Part shown: positions 35,538 through 44,554 of the stretch, in pieces
Numbering within the stretch: the first letter of the stretch is position 1
How the letters are laid out: each line of letters opens with the position of its first letter
DNA from: Parahaliea aestuarii
GTDB taxonomy: Bacteria > Pseudomonadota > Gammaproteobacteria > Pseudomonadales > Halieaceae
Assembly (NCBI RefSeq): GCF_008064635.1
Contig: NZ_VRYZ01000006.1
Coordinates: 248,001 to 312,000 of the forward strand
Direction: 5' to 3'
Length of the DNA stretch: 64,000 nucleotides
Program-made: the position numbers and the translations under genes
Notes under the pieces: generated by a model
What the model was told of the DNA's origin: nothing
Database searches by the model: none
The model's input: only the letters and a program-made list of their open reading frames with translations

Positions 35538-36835
35538 AAGCCCCCCAATACCTGGTTTGCACGCACCGCAAATTGTTGCGGCACGAAGGTGTTCTCATCT
35601 TCCACAGACTTGAACCATGCGTCCAGTAAAGATTCCAACTGGTCGGCATCACCGAGGGAGATAGCGAGGGTTTCCACCGCGAGGAATACCTGCTCCGCGG
35701 CGGTGAAATGACGGAAGCGACCGGCGGCCGCACGCTGCAGGAGTCCTGCACGCAAGCGGCGCATATCCTCGGCGCCGTAGCTGCCGGCGCTGACCTGGCG
35801 GGCGATGGGATCGAGCCTGGCCGCCAGTGACTTGGCCTGGGCGACCACCGCACTGCGGCTGCCGAGGGAGGCCTGGTGCAACTGCTGGATGCCGCTGCGC
35901 AGGGCGGCGGCATCGGCGCTGCCCAGCACGTCCAGCACCTCTGCCAGTACCAGCAGGCTGGCGTCATTCAGGCGCACGGTGCCGGGAGGCGTACCCTCCG
36001 GGGACCAGCGCAGGTCGTTCATCGGGTGGTGGCAGGCGTGACACTGGTAGAACGACAGTTCCGGCATCAGGCCCTGCTGGGTGAACCAGTCTTCCTGCAG
36101 CAGCTCCAGGGTCTGCTGGCCGCTCACCGCAAGACCGGCCAGCCACATGTTCACCGAGGCGATCGCCGGCTTGCGCTCGCGGTAGTCGGCATCCACATCG
36201 TAGTGGGCGGGCTGGTTGACGGTGAAAGTCTCCAGTTCAAAGGCCAGCCGCGGGTGACCGGCGCCCATGATCTGGTGGGTGGCGAACTTGTCCTTGGTGC
36301 CGAGATGGCAGGACAGGCACAGGCGCGCGCGCTCCAGGGGCTGCTCGGTAGGATACATGCCCTTGGCGAGATTGTCGGCGTGACTGGTGCCGGCCTCGGC
36401 GTGGGATTCCAGCCACTGCCCGGAGCCGCCGTGGCAGGCTTCACAACCGACCCCGTCGGAGATCTGGAAGCGACGCCCGCGCGCCTCGGTGGGGACATTA
36501 TCGGCGTGACAGTCGAGGCAGATCTTGGCGCCCGCCGCGCTGGGCAGGCCCAGCTTGCGCGCAATTGCCTCGCTCTGCTCGGTCTGCAGGGTCCGGTAGG
36601 CGCGGCTGTGGTAGTCGCTGCGCAGCCAGATGCGGTACTCATTCAGCCAGACCGTCGAGCTCTCATCTTCGCTGACCTTGCCATGGCACACACTGGTGGC
36701 ACAGCTCGCCACCCCCTCGTGGGGGTTGGCGCCGGTTTCCGGCAGCGGTGCCGCCTGACTCGCAGCTGACAGCCACAGCCCGGCCAGCAGGCCGGCCAGG
36801 TGGCGACCCGTGAGGGCGTTGAACAATTGCCTCAT
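35534..36835 (-). CDS. Periplasmic tetra/pentahaem cytochrome c
   Basis: A 433-residue secreted cytochrome with a signal peptide (LAGLLAGLWLSAASQA). Four CxxCH sites are visible (CLDCH, CEACH, CLSCH, CHACH), plus an unusual CATSVCH (CX4CH) near residue 46 that may bind a fifth haem. The cytochrome c554-like N-terminal arrangement is followed by a helical, haem-free C-terminal 150 residues. Its ATG overlaps the preceding decahaem gene stop (ATGA) and its stop overlaps the phosphatase start (GTGA). It likely relays electrons between the other cytochromes of the operon or to a periplasmic acceptor. Confidence 0.88.
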   Translation of the reverse strand: MRQLFNALTGRHLAGLLAGLWLSAASQAAPLPETGANPHEGVASCATSVCHGKVSEDESSTVWLNEYRIWLRSDYHSRAYRTLQTEQSEAIARKLGLPSAAGAKICLDCHADNVPTEARGRRFQISDGVGCEACHGGSGQWLESHAEAGTSHADNLAKGMYPTEQPLERARLCLSCHLGTKDKFATHQIMGAGHPRLAFELETFTVNQPAHYDVDADYRERKPAIASVNMWLAGLAVSGQQTLELLQEDWFTQQGLMPELSFYQCHACHHPMNDLRWSPEGTPPGTVRLNDASLLVLAEVLDVLGSADAAALRSGIQQLHQASLGSRSAVVAQAKSLAARLDPIARQVSAGSYGAEDMRRLRAGLLQRAAAGRFRHFTAAEQVFLAVETLAISLGDADQLESLLDAWFKSVEDENTFVPQQFAVRANQVLGGL

Positions 36836-39800
36836 TGCCCTTTGGTCTCCTTGTTCACCGGCTTGTTCTCGACAAACCAGGGCTCGCCGTCCTCATTCAG
36901 GTAGAGCCTGCGCATTTCCTCATGATTCAGCGGCCGCGACCCGAGGCGACCGAACACCGCCACCTGGCCACCGGTTTCGTCCACACCGCGGTCCCGCTCC
37001 AGCGGACGGCTCAGGGACAGGGCGGGCGAGGCGGTGGGATAGCGCGCGATCAACTCCGGCTGCGGCTCCGGGCTGAAACCGTAGAACTTGGGCTGGCTGT
37101 CCGGCGAGGTGAGCTGGATCACCTTGAGGCCCTCGCGCCCGTCGGCCACATAGGCAAACAGGGAGGCGTTGGTGCTGGCCACGGTGACATCCCGGGCATC
37201 CGCCACCCCGTTGGTGAAACGGGTGAGCTGGCGAATCTGCTCGGGGTTGGTGATGTCGACGATCACCAGGCCCTCGCTGCCGGCGGCGACATAGGCATAG
37301 GTCCGCGCCAGGTGCAGACGGTGGGCCTGGGTCAGGGGCAGGGTATTGTTCGGAGTCAGCCGCGGCGCGGTCGGATCGGTGATATCCACCACCTTGAGGC
37401 CGTCGGCATCCGTCACGAACAGGTAGCGGAACTGCTGGGCCACCGAGTGCCCCCGGTTCAGCGGCAGGGTCGCCTCGACCGTCGGCTGCAGGGGGGTATC
37501 GATGTTCAGCACCACCAGCCCGCGATCGGCGATAACGTAGGCGTACTTGCCGCCGATCGTCATGTGCCGGGCGCCGTTGAGTACGCCGCCCTCGTTCCAG
37601 GTCAGTGCCCGCTGCAGCTGGTTGTTGCGCGGCTCGCCGTCACTCAGGGTGTCCACGTCCACCAGGATCAGGCCCTCCTGGGCGTCGGTGATATAGGCGT
37701 AGTCGTACAGCGGGTGGAAGGGCTGCTCCTCGTTGACCACCCGCATCAGTTCGCCCTGGTTGCGCGAGGGCTGGATGGGCTGGGTGGTGGGCAGCACGAC
37801 ACAGGTGGCATTGGCGCTCTCCACCTGGGTGTCATGCCCCAGCGGACTGAAGGGCGCGGTGATGATGCGCTGGGAAATGCCCTTGTTGGAGATGCTGGCC
37901 ACATCGTAGACCTGCATGCCCTTGTCGCCTTCGGCCACGAACAGGTACTCGCCGCGCAACTGCAGGCACTGGGCCGGGCCGGAGCTGTGGCTGTGTCCGG
38001 TGTCCGCCGCCAGCACCCGGTCGTTGTCCAGGTGTTGCTGGTAGAAGTCCGGGTAGGCGTATTTCTGCAGGTAACTGCCACGCACCGCCTGGGGCTCCTC
38101 CCACTCGGTCACTTCCACCGCGTTGATATGCCCGTCCCCGCCGATGTAGGCGAAGTGACCGAGGAAGTCGAGGAAGTCGGCACCGAACATCATCAGGGTG
38201 GCGATGATGGCGTTGTTGTCGTTGCTCTTCGACAGGTGGCAGTCCTCGCAGTCCTTGGTCTCGGTCTTGCGCACGGTGTGCGGGAAGTGCGGGTTGAAGG
38301 CCTGCGAGCTGTAACCGCTGGCCGAGATCGGCGGCTGCTGGATGTATATGCGCTCGCGGTTGGAGTTGGTGGACGAAAGCACCAGCGCCGAGGTGGAGCG
38401 CACCGGCGCGTACTTGCCGCCCTTGGCCGTCTCCCGCTTGCCCAGCAGGAAGGTCTGGTCGCGGGCTACCTGCGGGTTGTAGGTGGCGAAGTTGCGGGTC
38501 TCCCCGCCCTCGTAGTGGTGGCGCTCGGTCTTGTTGTTGGCCTCGATGGGCAGGTGACAGCCGCCGCAACTGGTGGTCCAGGAGGTGTGGCAGGTGTAGC
38601 ACTCCATTTCATCGTAGGAGTGGGCCAGGTCTTCATCGGCCACTTCCGTGCCCCATTCCTGGGTTTCGGTGTTGCTGCTCATCAGCTTGGCGCGGGCCGC
38701 CTTCTCGTTGTAGTGGGCGTTGCCCGGGGTCACCGCATCCTTGACCAGGCTGACTTCCCACTCCAGTTCCGGGTCCAGCACCGAGCGCTGGACCAGGGTA
38801 TCGCCGATCCACTCGAAGCGCTTCTTCCCGTCCGGGTTGCGGATGGCACCGAGGTCGGTGCCGCCGTCCAATGCCGCCGGCCCGGAGGTGAACAGGTTGG
38901 GATAGGCCTTGGCGGTACCGTGGCAATCCTTGCAGTCGATCTCCACCGCCGCGGCAACCTCGCCGTAGAGATGGCCGTTGCCGTGGTTGTCCTGGCCGTA
39001 GTGGCAGTCGACACAGTGCATGCCCACATCCATGTGAATGGAGGACATGTGCACCGCCTTCTGGAATTTTTCGGGATCGTCATCCGCCACCAGGTCACCC
39101 TCTGCATCCAGCAGGTTGCCCTTGCGGTCGCGCTTGAAGATGGCGCGGAAGTTCCAGCCGTGGCCGTGGTAGTCGGCGAACTGGGTGTCCTTGAGCTGGG
39201 GGTTCAACTCCGACACGGTTTTCAGGAATTCCACGTCGGCCCACTTGCCGCGGGGGGCGGCACCTTCCGGGTTGCGCTCCAGCACTTCGTGACGCTCGCT
39301 GTCACTGGGATAGACCTGCTTTTCCGGCCACATGAAAGGCGCGTCGGACTCGTAGTCCCACATGGTGTAGCCCATGTAGGTGTTGATGAACATGTTGGGC
39401 TGGTGCATATGGCAGACCATGCACTGGCTGGTGGGAATGGCGCGGGTGAACTCGTGCTTCAGCGGGTGACCGCTCTCCCCTTTCGGGATGGTCGGGTCGG
39501 CCGTCTGGGTTACGCCGGTGTGTCCGTACTGGGCGTAGAGGGCGGAGTGATCCGGGTCCCGGTCATTGGCATACACCACGTGGCAGGAGGCGCAGCCGGA
39601 CTGGCGGTAGTCGCCAGGCTGGTCATTGGTGCCCATGAACCAGGTGTGAGGGTCGTTGAGACGGGTCTTGGTGATGTTGATCACCGGCACCGAGATGCGC
39701 GCGCCGGTGCCCGGGCCGCGATTCGACTGGCGGAAGTCCGGCCGCCCCGGCTCCTCCAGCCGCTGCAACTGGCCGAGGGCATTGGGCAGGCCGGTCTCCG

Positions 39801-40608
39801 GGAACAGGTTGGAGATGTTGCGGCCGCCGCGCTCGAACACACGGAAGATATCCCCGGGCTTCAGGGTCTCCCAGGCGGGCAGCGGATAGAGAATTTCGAG
39901 GATGCCCATCTTGATCATTTCTTCGGTCGGCTTCACCGGGCCGGGAATGGCGGCCGGCTCGCCCTCGCGGGTATAGCCCTCGCCAAGGATGTAGCGCTTC
40001 AGCGGCAGAATACCGTTGTTGTAGGAGGCGCCGCCCCACAGCATGGCGGAGGTCGCCATCAGGCTGCGCTTGGCCGCCTCGATAATTGGCAGGTGGCAGG
40101 CGCCGCAGGCCTCTTCCACGATGCGGTAATCCGACGGGTTCATAAAACGCACGAACTCCGGGCTCTCCTTGTTGAGCAGGGTGTAGGTACGCTCCGGATT
40201 GGCGCTGGAGGGGTAATGCCAGGATTCGGGATACAGGGGCAGCACGTGAGCCTGTTCCATCGCATCAAGGTAGCCGGCGTCTGCCAGTGAATTCGTGCCA
40301 CCCGGCTTGCGAACCGTGGCGTCGCCGCCATGGCAGTCGGTACAACCCAGCTTCACTGCCGGGTTGGCGTGCATGGTCTTCTGGTCGGTGGCCGTGTGGC
40401 AGGTGACACAGCCATCGGTCTTGGCGGCCATTTCCTCGGCCGTCTGGCTGACAGGGGCCGATGGCGCCGTCACGTGATTGCGCTCCACCGGCTTTTCGCC
40501 GGACGCGCTCAGGCTGTAGCTTACCGGCAGTGCCAGCAGCACCGCCCCCATGGCCAGTGCCCAGCACTGGAACAGTGTCGGCCTTCTCGGGCTTGCCTTG
40601 CGTTCCAT
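36832..40608 (-). CDS. Decahaem cytochrome c fused to LVIVD-type beta-propeller
   Basis: A very large 1258-residue secreted protein. The signal sequence is near 12-35. Ten CxxCH motifs are spread from residue 67 to about 790 (first CVTCH, last CEDCH). A C-terminal propeller follows (about 870-1200) made of repeats such as GLVIVDITNPEQ, GLVVLNIDTPL and GLKVVDITDPT. The ATG at 40608 has GAGGGG upstream. It follows the barrel gene by 10 bases and overlaps the next cytochrome gene by ATGA. Size, haem number and pairing with a barrel suggest the extracellular or barrel-inserted terminal cytochrome of a conduit. The propeller could bind a substrate, a mineral surface or a partner. No close functional match is recognised. 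Confidence 0.87.
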   Translation of the reverse strand: MERKASPRRPTLFQCWALAMGAVLLALPVSYSLSASGEKPVERNHVTAPSAPVSQTAEEMAAKTDGCVTCHTATDQKTMHANPAVKLGCTDCHGGDATVRKPGGTNSLADAGYLDAMEQAHVLPLYPESWHYPSSANPERTYTLLNKESPEFVRFMNPSDYRIVEEACGACHLPIIEAAKRSLMATSAMLWGGASYNNGILPLKRYILGEGYTREGEPAAIPGPVKPTEEMIKMGILEILYPLPAWETLKPGDIFRVFERGGRNISNLFPETGLPNALGQLQRLEEPGRPDFRQSNRGPGTGARISVPVINITKTRLNDPHTWFMGTNDQPGDYRQSGCASCHVVYANDRDPDHSALYAQYGHTGVTQTADPTIPKGESGHPLKHEFTRAIPTSQCMVCHMHQPNMFINTYMGYTMWDYESDAPFMWPEKQVYPSDSERHEVLERNPEGAAPRGKWADVEFLKTVSELNPQLKDTQFADYHGHGWNFRAIFKRDRKGNLLDAEGDLVADDDPEKFQKAVHMSSIHMDVGMHCVDCHYGQDNHGNGHLYGEVAAAVEIDCKDCHGTAKAYPNLFTSGPAALDGGTDLGAIRNPDGKKRFEWIGDTLVQRSVLDPELEWEVSLVKDAVTPGNAHYNEKAARAKLMSSNTETQEWGTEVADEDLAHSYDEMECYTCHTSWTTSCGGCHLPIEANNKTERHHYEGGETRNFATYNPQVARDQTFLLGKRETAKGGKYAPVRSTSALVLSSTNSNRERIYIQQPPISASGYSSQAFNPHFPHTVRKTETKDCEDCHLSKSNDNNAIIATLMMFGADFLDFLGHFAYIGGDGHINAVEVTEWEEPQAVRGSYLQKYAYPDFYQQHLDNDRVLAADTGHSHSSGPAQCLQLRGEYLFVAEGDKGMQVYDVASISNKGISQRIITAPFSPLGHDTQVESANATCVVLPTTQPIQPSRNQGELMRVVNEEQPFHPLYDYAYITDAQEGLILVDVDTLSDGEPRNNQLQRALTWNEGGVLNGARHMTIGGKYAYVIADRGLVVLNIDTPLQPTVEATLPLNRGHSVAQQFRYLFVTDADGLKVVDITDPTAPRLTPNNTLPLTQAHRLHLARTYAYVAAGSEGLVIVDITNPEQIRQLTRFTNGVADARDVTVASTNASLFAYVADGREGLKVIQLTSPDSQPKFYGFSPEPQPELIARYPTASPALSLSRPLERDRGVDETGGQVAVFGRLGSRPLNHEEMRRLYLNEDGEPWFVENKPVNKETKGQ

Positions 40609-40618
40609 CGTCTGCCCC

Positions 40619-42532
40619 TCAGAAAGTCAGAATCACGTTCAGTAACAGGGAGTAGGGATCCTCCTCCCCGTACAAATCATTAAAGCCCTGGCCCGATAGC
40701 AGCTGGGCATAGGACAGCCGCGCCACCACGTTCTGGCTCATGAAGGGACGCCAGATCAGGGCGGCGGAGAGATCGAGACCGATCTCCTCGTCCACATTGG
40801 CCTGCTGCCGCGCCACTTCCAGGACTTCGGTTTCGGCGAAGGCCAGGTAGTTGGCGTTGAATGACAGGCGCAGTTCCGGCAACAGGTCCAGGTCGACACC
40901 GGCCCCGGCCAGCCACAGGCCCGGGTTGGTGAAGTTGGACTGGCCGTGCTCCTTGGATGAGCGCATGTCGGGCAGCACCGCATTGCGCTGGGACAGGGCC
41001 ACCCGGCCGCCGCCGATCAGAGGTACACCCTGGCGAATCCAGTAGCTGGTGTCGGCCCCGGCAAACTGCGGGTTCTCGAAAATGGCGGCGTAGCCCTGGC
41101 TCTTGTCGTCGAAGGGATCGTCGTCGCCGCTGGCGTAGAGGAAGGAACCGCGCAGGCGAATCCAGTCGAAGTCGATACCCGGTTCGGCGGCGAAGAAGAA
41201 GGCCTCGATATCCGAATCCTCACCGCTGAACACCCCGCCTTTTTCCTCACCGAAGGCGCCGTAGGCGGACACGGTCAGGTTCAGGCGCCCAAAGTGGCCG
41301 TCACCGTTGTAACCCACGTAGTAGACGTCGTAGTCACGCATCCGCTCCTGGCCGAGGGAGGCCGGGCGCTGGATGAAATCGTTGGTGTCGTAGAAAAATT
41401 CGTCTTCCCGGCTGCGGTTGTAGGCCAGGGTCGCCTGGGAGAAGAAGCCCAGCTTGGGCATGTCCTGCCAGTAGATATTGGCGAAGAACACATCGTTGTC
41501 GCGCAGGTCCTCGCTGACGTCGTTGAGGCCGGAGTTGGTGTCCTTCTCCAGCAGGCGGAACCAGGCCAGGTTGTACTGGAAGCGGTTGTTGTCGCGGGTG
41601 CCGAACAGGCGCGCACCGAGCTGGGCGTCCTGGAACAGGAAACCGCGGAAATCGCTGGAGAAGGGCTGGATACCCACCCGCAGGCTGTCGAAGTCGTAGC
41701 GATCCGAGACGTTGCGCAGGTGCTTGTCGACAAAGGCCGCCTGGATGCCCACATGATTGTCGTTGCGGGTGATGCCATCGCCCGGGTCGGCGTTGACGCC
41801 GGTGATCTCTTCCAGTTCGGTGTAGTTGTAGTTGAACACCGGGGTGAAGCGGAACTCCCAGTCCGGGGGCCGGAACACGGTATCGCCCTGGTAGTAGACC
41901 AGTTCCACCGCCACGTTCTGGTTGAACAGGGCCTGCTCGGTGCCGCCCAGCACGTCCAGCGAACCGGGGCCATCGGTGGACTGCACGCCCACCGGGGTCG
42001 GCACCTCGCGGAACTCCACCACGGTATCGGAGATCGCGGTCACGTTGAAGAACCAGTCGCCGTGGATCGGCTTGTCACCCTTGATGGTGTTCTGGTTATA
42101 GGGGTCCCACCACACGTTGGGATAACCCTCGGGGTCGAGGCTGTCGACGATGCGCCAGCGGTCCGGGATCGGCACCAGCGCCACGTAGTCCTCGGCGGTG
42201 GGCCGGGGGATGTTGGTATAGCGGCGCGGCACCACGTTGCGCTGCACCGCCACCGGCCGTTCGCGCAGGACTTCCCCGGTGGTTTCGTCCACCACCACTT
42301 CGCGATACTCACAGTCCCGGTTGGAACCGCCGGCGCGGCGCCGGGTACTGCGCCCGCGGTCGCGCGCGTCCTTGTCGTCGCAGGCCACCAGGGCCGGGTC
42401 TTCCTCCGGCTGGGCCTGGGCGCCCGCTCCCAGCAACAGGCTGGCACTGGCCGCCAGTGCCAGCGGCGGCAGCCAGCGCCGCAGGGAAGTGGCGGAAGAA
42501 GAGCAGAGGCGGTTTACGCGATAGGCATCCAT
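40619..42532 (-). CDS. Outer-membrane beta-barrel protein of the cytochrome operon
   Basis: A 637-residue barrel protein. The start at 42532 is preferred over the frame opening at 42616: it lies 4 bases after the previous stop, has AGGGAAG upstream and begins the signal peptide (LRRWLPPLALAASASLLLGAGAQAQ, residues about 17-41, split by eye). The N-terminal part is rich in charged residues with two Cys. From about residue 170 the sequence alternates as amphipathic strands and ends in LLNVILTF with a terminal Phe. Position between haem proteins suggests an MtrB-like sheath for electron transfer through the outer membrane. It does not obviously belong to the MtrB family, so this is inference. 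Confidence 0.78.
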   Translation of the reverse strand: MDAYRVNRLCSSSATSLRRWLPPLALAASASLLLGAGAQAQPEEDPALVACDDKDARDRGRSTRRRAGGSNRDCEYREVVVDETTGEVLRERPVAVQRNVVPRRYTNIPRPTAEDYVALVPIPDRWRIVDSLDPEGYPNVWWDPYNQNTIKGDKPIHGDWFFNVTAISDTVVEFREVPTPVGVQSTDGPGSLDVLGGTEQALFNQNVAVELVYYQGDTVFRPPDWEFRFTPVFNYNYTELEEITGVNADPGDGITRNDNHVGIQAAFVDKHLRNVSDRYDFDSLRVGIQPFSSDFRGFLFQDAQLGARLFGTRDNNRFQYNLAWFRLLEKDTNSGLNDVSEDLRDNDVFFANIYWQDMPKLGFFSQATLAYNRSREDEFFYDTNDFIQRPASLGQERMRDYDVYYVGYNGDGHFGRLNLTVSAYGAFGEEKGGVFSGEDSDIEAFFFAAEPGIDFDWIRLRGSFLYASGDDDPFDDKSQGYAAIFENPQFAGADTSYWIRQGVPLIGGGRVALSQRNAVLPDMRSSKEHGQSNFTNPGLWLAGAGVDLDLLPELRLSFNANYLAFAETEVLEVARQQANVDEEIGLDLSAALIWRPFMSQNVVARLSYAQLLSGQGFNDLYGEEDPYSLLLNVILTF

Positions 42533-42536
42533 GGCA

Positions 42537-44552
42537 TCACTTCCCTGAACACACTTGCTGTTCATCGCTGTCGATGTAAGGGGTTTGCGGGCACTGGATA
42601 TAGCGCAGCCGCTCACCGGCCGGGGTCAGGCGGTCGGCACGAATTTCCGGCGGTGCATTGTTGATGGCGCCGCCCAGGGCTTCACCTGCCTCGTGTACGC
42701 CGAGGAAAGAAATCATGTCGTCCTGGTCGATACCGTCGCCGGAGACGCCGATTCCGCCCACCAGGGTGTCGCCGCGGTAGACCGGCACACTGCCGGGGAA
42801 GATCTGGGTGCCGTTGGCGATGCGCGGCAGCGCCGACTCGACGCAGTTGGGGCCGACATCCGGCGCATCCGCGCCGGCGGCAAACAGCACGTGCTGCAGA
42901 ATCTTGTTCAGGGCCAGGTCCAGCTGCATGCCGCTGGAGAACACGCTCCACTCGTTGTTGGCGAAGGACTTGCTGAAGGGGCCGTTGGGGTTGCCGCGGA
43001 TACCGTCCGGGTAGAAGGGCCGCGACAGGTTGCCACCGGCGCGGTCAGAGAAGGCAGTGCCGTCGGTCAGGGCCTGGGGGCCGATAAAGGTCTGGGCGGC
43101 GTCCACGTAGTCGGGGATAAGCACCTGGGCCTTGGGCTGCAGGTTTTCATCCACATAGGTCGTGGGCGTTGTGATGCCGCGGAAAAAATCCGCCGCATCG
43201 GGCGAGGAGAAAATGGTCGCGGTGCGCGCCTTCTGCAGCGACACATCGGCACCGAACACCGGCGCGTCGCGGGTGCGCAGCATGCCAAGAATCTCACCCT
43301 GGCTGTCGACGATGGACACTGTCACTCGGGCCTGGCTGCCCACCGGGCGGCGAATCTGGGCCCGGGCGCGGTTGGCCACCGCAATCGCCGAACTCAGCAA
43401 CTGGCGCACTTCGGCGGCGCTCAGGGCGGCATCGCCCAACTGCGCCGCATCGGTGCCGGCCCGCGGGGGGAAGCGATTGTTGTTGTTCTGGTCGACGAAG
43501 ACGAAGGCGTCGAGATCGGCGAAGTCGGTGGCCGGGCGAATGCCGGAACCGGGCCGGCCAAAAGCCGTGCCGGCGATGATCTGGTTGCGGCTGTAGCCGC
43601 GCACCGCCACCAGGGCACCGGCATCGTTGAGGCTGTCGTAGGCCGGCGCCTGCTCCGGATCTTCGGGGAGGTCACCAAAATCGACATCGCTGAAGCGGAA
43701 GGTTTTGCCCTCTACCGTGATGCGGTCCGCCCGCCGGTCGGTCGGCGCGGCGTAGCCGAAGGTGGCGGCAAAGGCGATCTGCTCATCGATATCGCGGTCG
43801 GTATCCAGAATGTTCCTGTCGATGCTGTAGCGACCGTCGGCAATCACCCCGACGCCGCCGACGGCGGTGCCGTTTTTATACAGGGGGAAGCCACCCGGAT
43901 CCGCCGACAGCCCCAGCGGCGAACGCTGCGGGCCGACAGTGGCCGTGAGGGGCAGCGCTACCGGAGCCGCGGGCACCGCCGTCTGGGGGCCGGTGGCGGC
44001 GAGCGTGAAGTCAGAGCAGGCCAGCTGGCTGAATTGCACCCCGAACAGCGGGCCGGAGGGCTGGTTCTCCTCCCCGGGATTGAAGTGTTCCTGCACGATC
44101 TGGTTAGCGGTACGGGTGGAGAAGGCGTTGCCTTCGCTGCTCAGGTAGGCACCGGTCACCGCCTTGGCAATCGCCGCCAGCGCATCACCGTTGGTGCCGG
44201 GTGGCAGCACCACGCCCTCCAGGCCGGTGGAGATCGTGGTGGGGAAGGTGGTACTGATGGTGACGGCCGGGCCGCTGTCGGCCATGCGGTGCACCGCCAG
44301 CACATTGCCTACCCGGTCCACCACTGCGATGGTGGCTTCCACCCCCAGGGCGCGGGACTGGGCAATAGCCTGACCGAGTACCTGTTTAACGTCACTGACC
44401 GTCAGCCAGTTTTCCTCGCCGGCGCACTGGCCGGTGCAGGGAGTATCGTCATCGTCGCGATCGGGCGATTCCCCGGCTCCACCACCACTGCCGCCACCAC
44501 CGCAGGCACCGAGGGTCAGGGTCAGGCACAGGCCAACAATCCGCCAGTTCAT
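42537..44552 (-). CDS. Lipoprotein with two GlcG/HbpS-like haem-binding domains
   Basis: A 671-residue lipoprotein. The start at the ATG at 44552 has AAGGAG seven bases upstream; a GTG two codons earlier is too close to that site. The lipobox LGACGGGG gives an acylated Cys, followed by a Gly/Asp-rich linker. Two GlcG (DUF336)-type domains are recognised, one beginning LTVSDVKQVLGQAIAQSRAL and one with LSAAEVRQLLSSAIAVANRA. Single-domain relatives bind haem or corrinoids or act in redox sensing. It lies inside the decahaem operon, so it may deliver haem or sense redox state at the membrane. The tandem form of this length is unusual. Confidence 0.82.
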   Translation of the reverse strand: MNWRIVGLCLTLTLGACGGGGSGGGAGESPDRDDDDTPCTGQCAGEENWLTVSDVKQVLGQAIAQSRALGVEATIAVVDRVGNVLAVHRMADSGPAVTISTTFPTTISTGLEGVVLPPGTNGDALAAIAKAVTGAYLSSEGNAFSTRTANQIVQEHFNPGEENQPSGPLFGVQFSQLACSDFTLAATGPQTAVPAAPVALPLTATVGPQRSPLGLSADPGGFPLYKNGTAVGGVGVIADGRYSIDRNILDTDRDIDEQIAFAATFGYAAPTDRRADRITVEGKTFRFSDVDFGDLPEDPEQAPAYDSLNDAGALVAVRGYSRNQIIAGTAFGRPGSGIRPATDFADLDAFVFVDQNNNNRFPPRAGTDAAQLGDAALSAAEVRQLLSSAIAVANRARAQIRRPVGSQARVTVSIVDSQGEILGMLRTRDAPVFGADVSLQKARTATIFSSPDAADFFRGITTPTTYVDENLQPKAQVLIPDYVDAAQTFIGPQALTDGTAFSDRAGGNLSRPFYPDGIRGNPNGPFSKSFANNEWSVFSSGMQLDLALNKILQHVLFAAGADAPDVGPNCVESALPRIANGTQIFPGSVPVYRGDTLVGGIGVSGDGIDQDDMISFLGVHEAGEALGGAINNAPPEIRADRLTPAGERLRYIQCPQTPYIDSDEQQVCSGK

Positions 44553-44554
44553 CG

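Noticed and set aside
36835-40290. 1151-codon open frame on the plus strand opposite the decahaem-propeller gene
   Set aside because: It mirrors the GC-rich third-codon pattern of the real gene, contains no recognisable domain, and would have to overlap a protein with ten haem motifs and a signal peptide.
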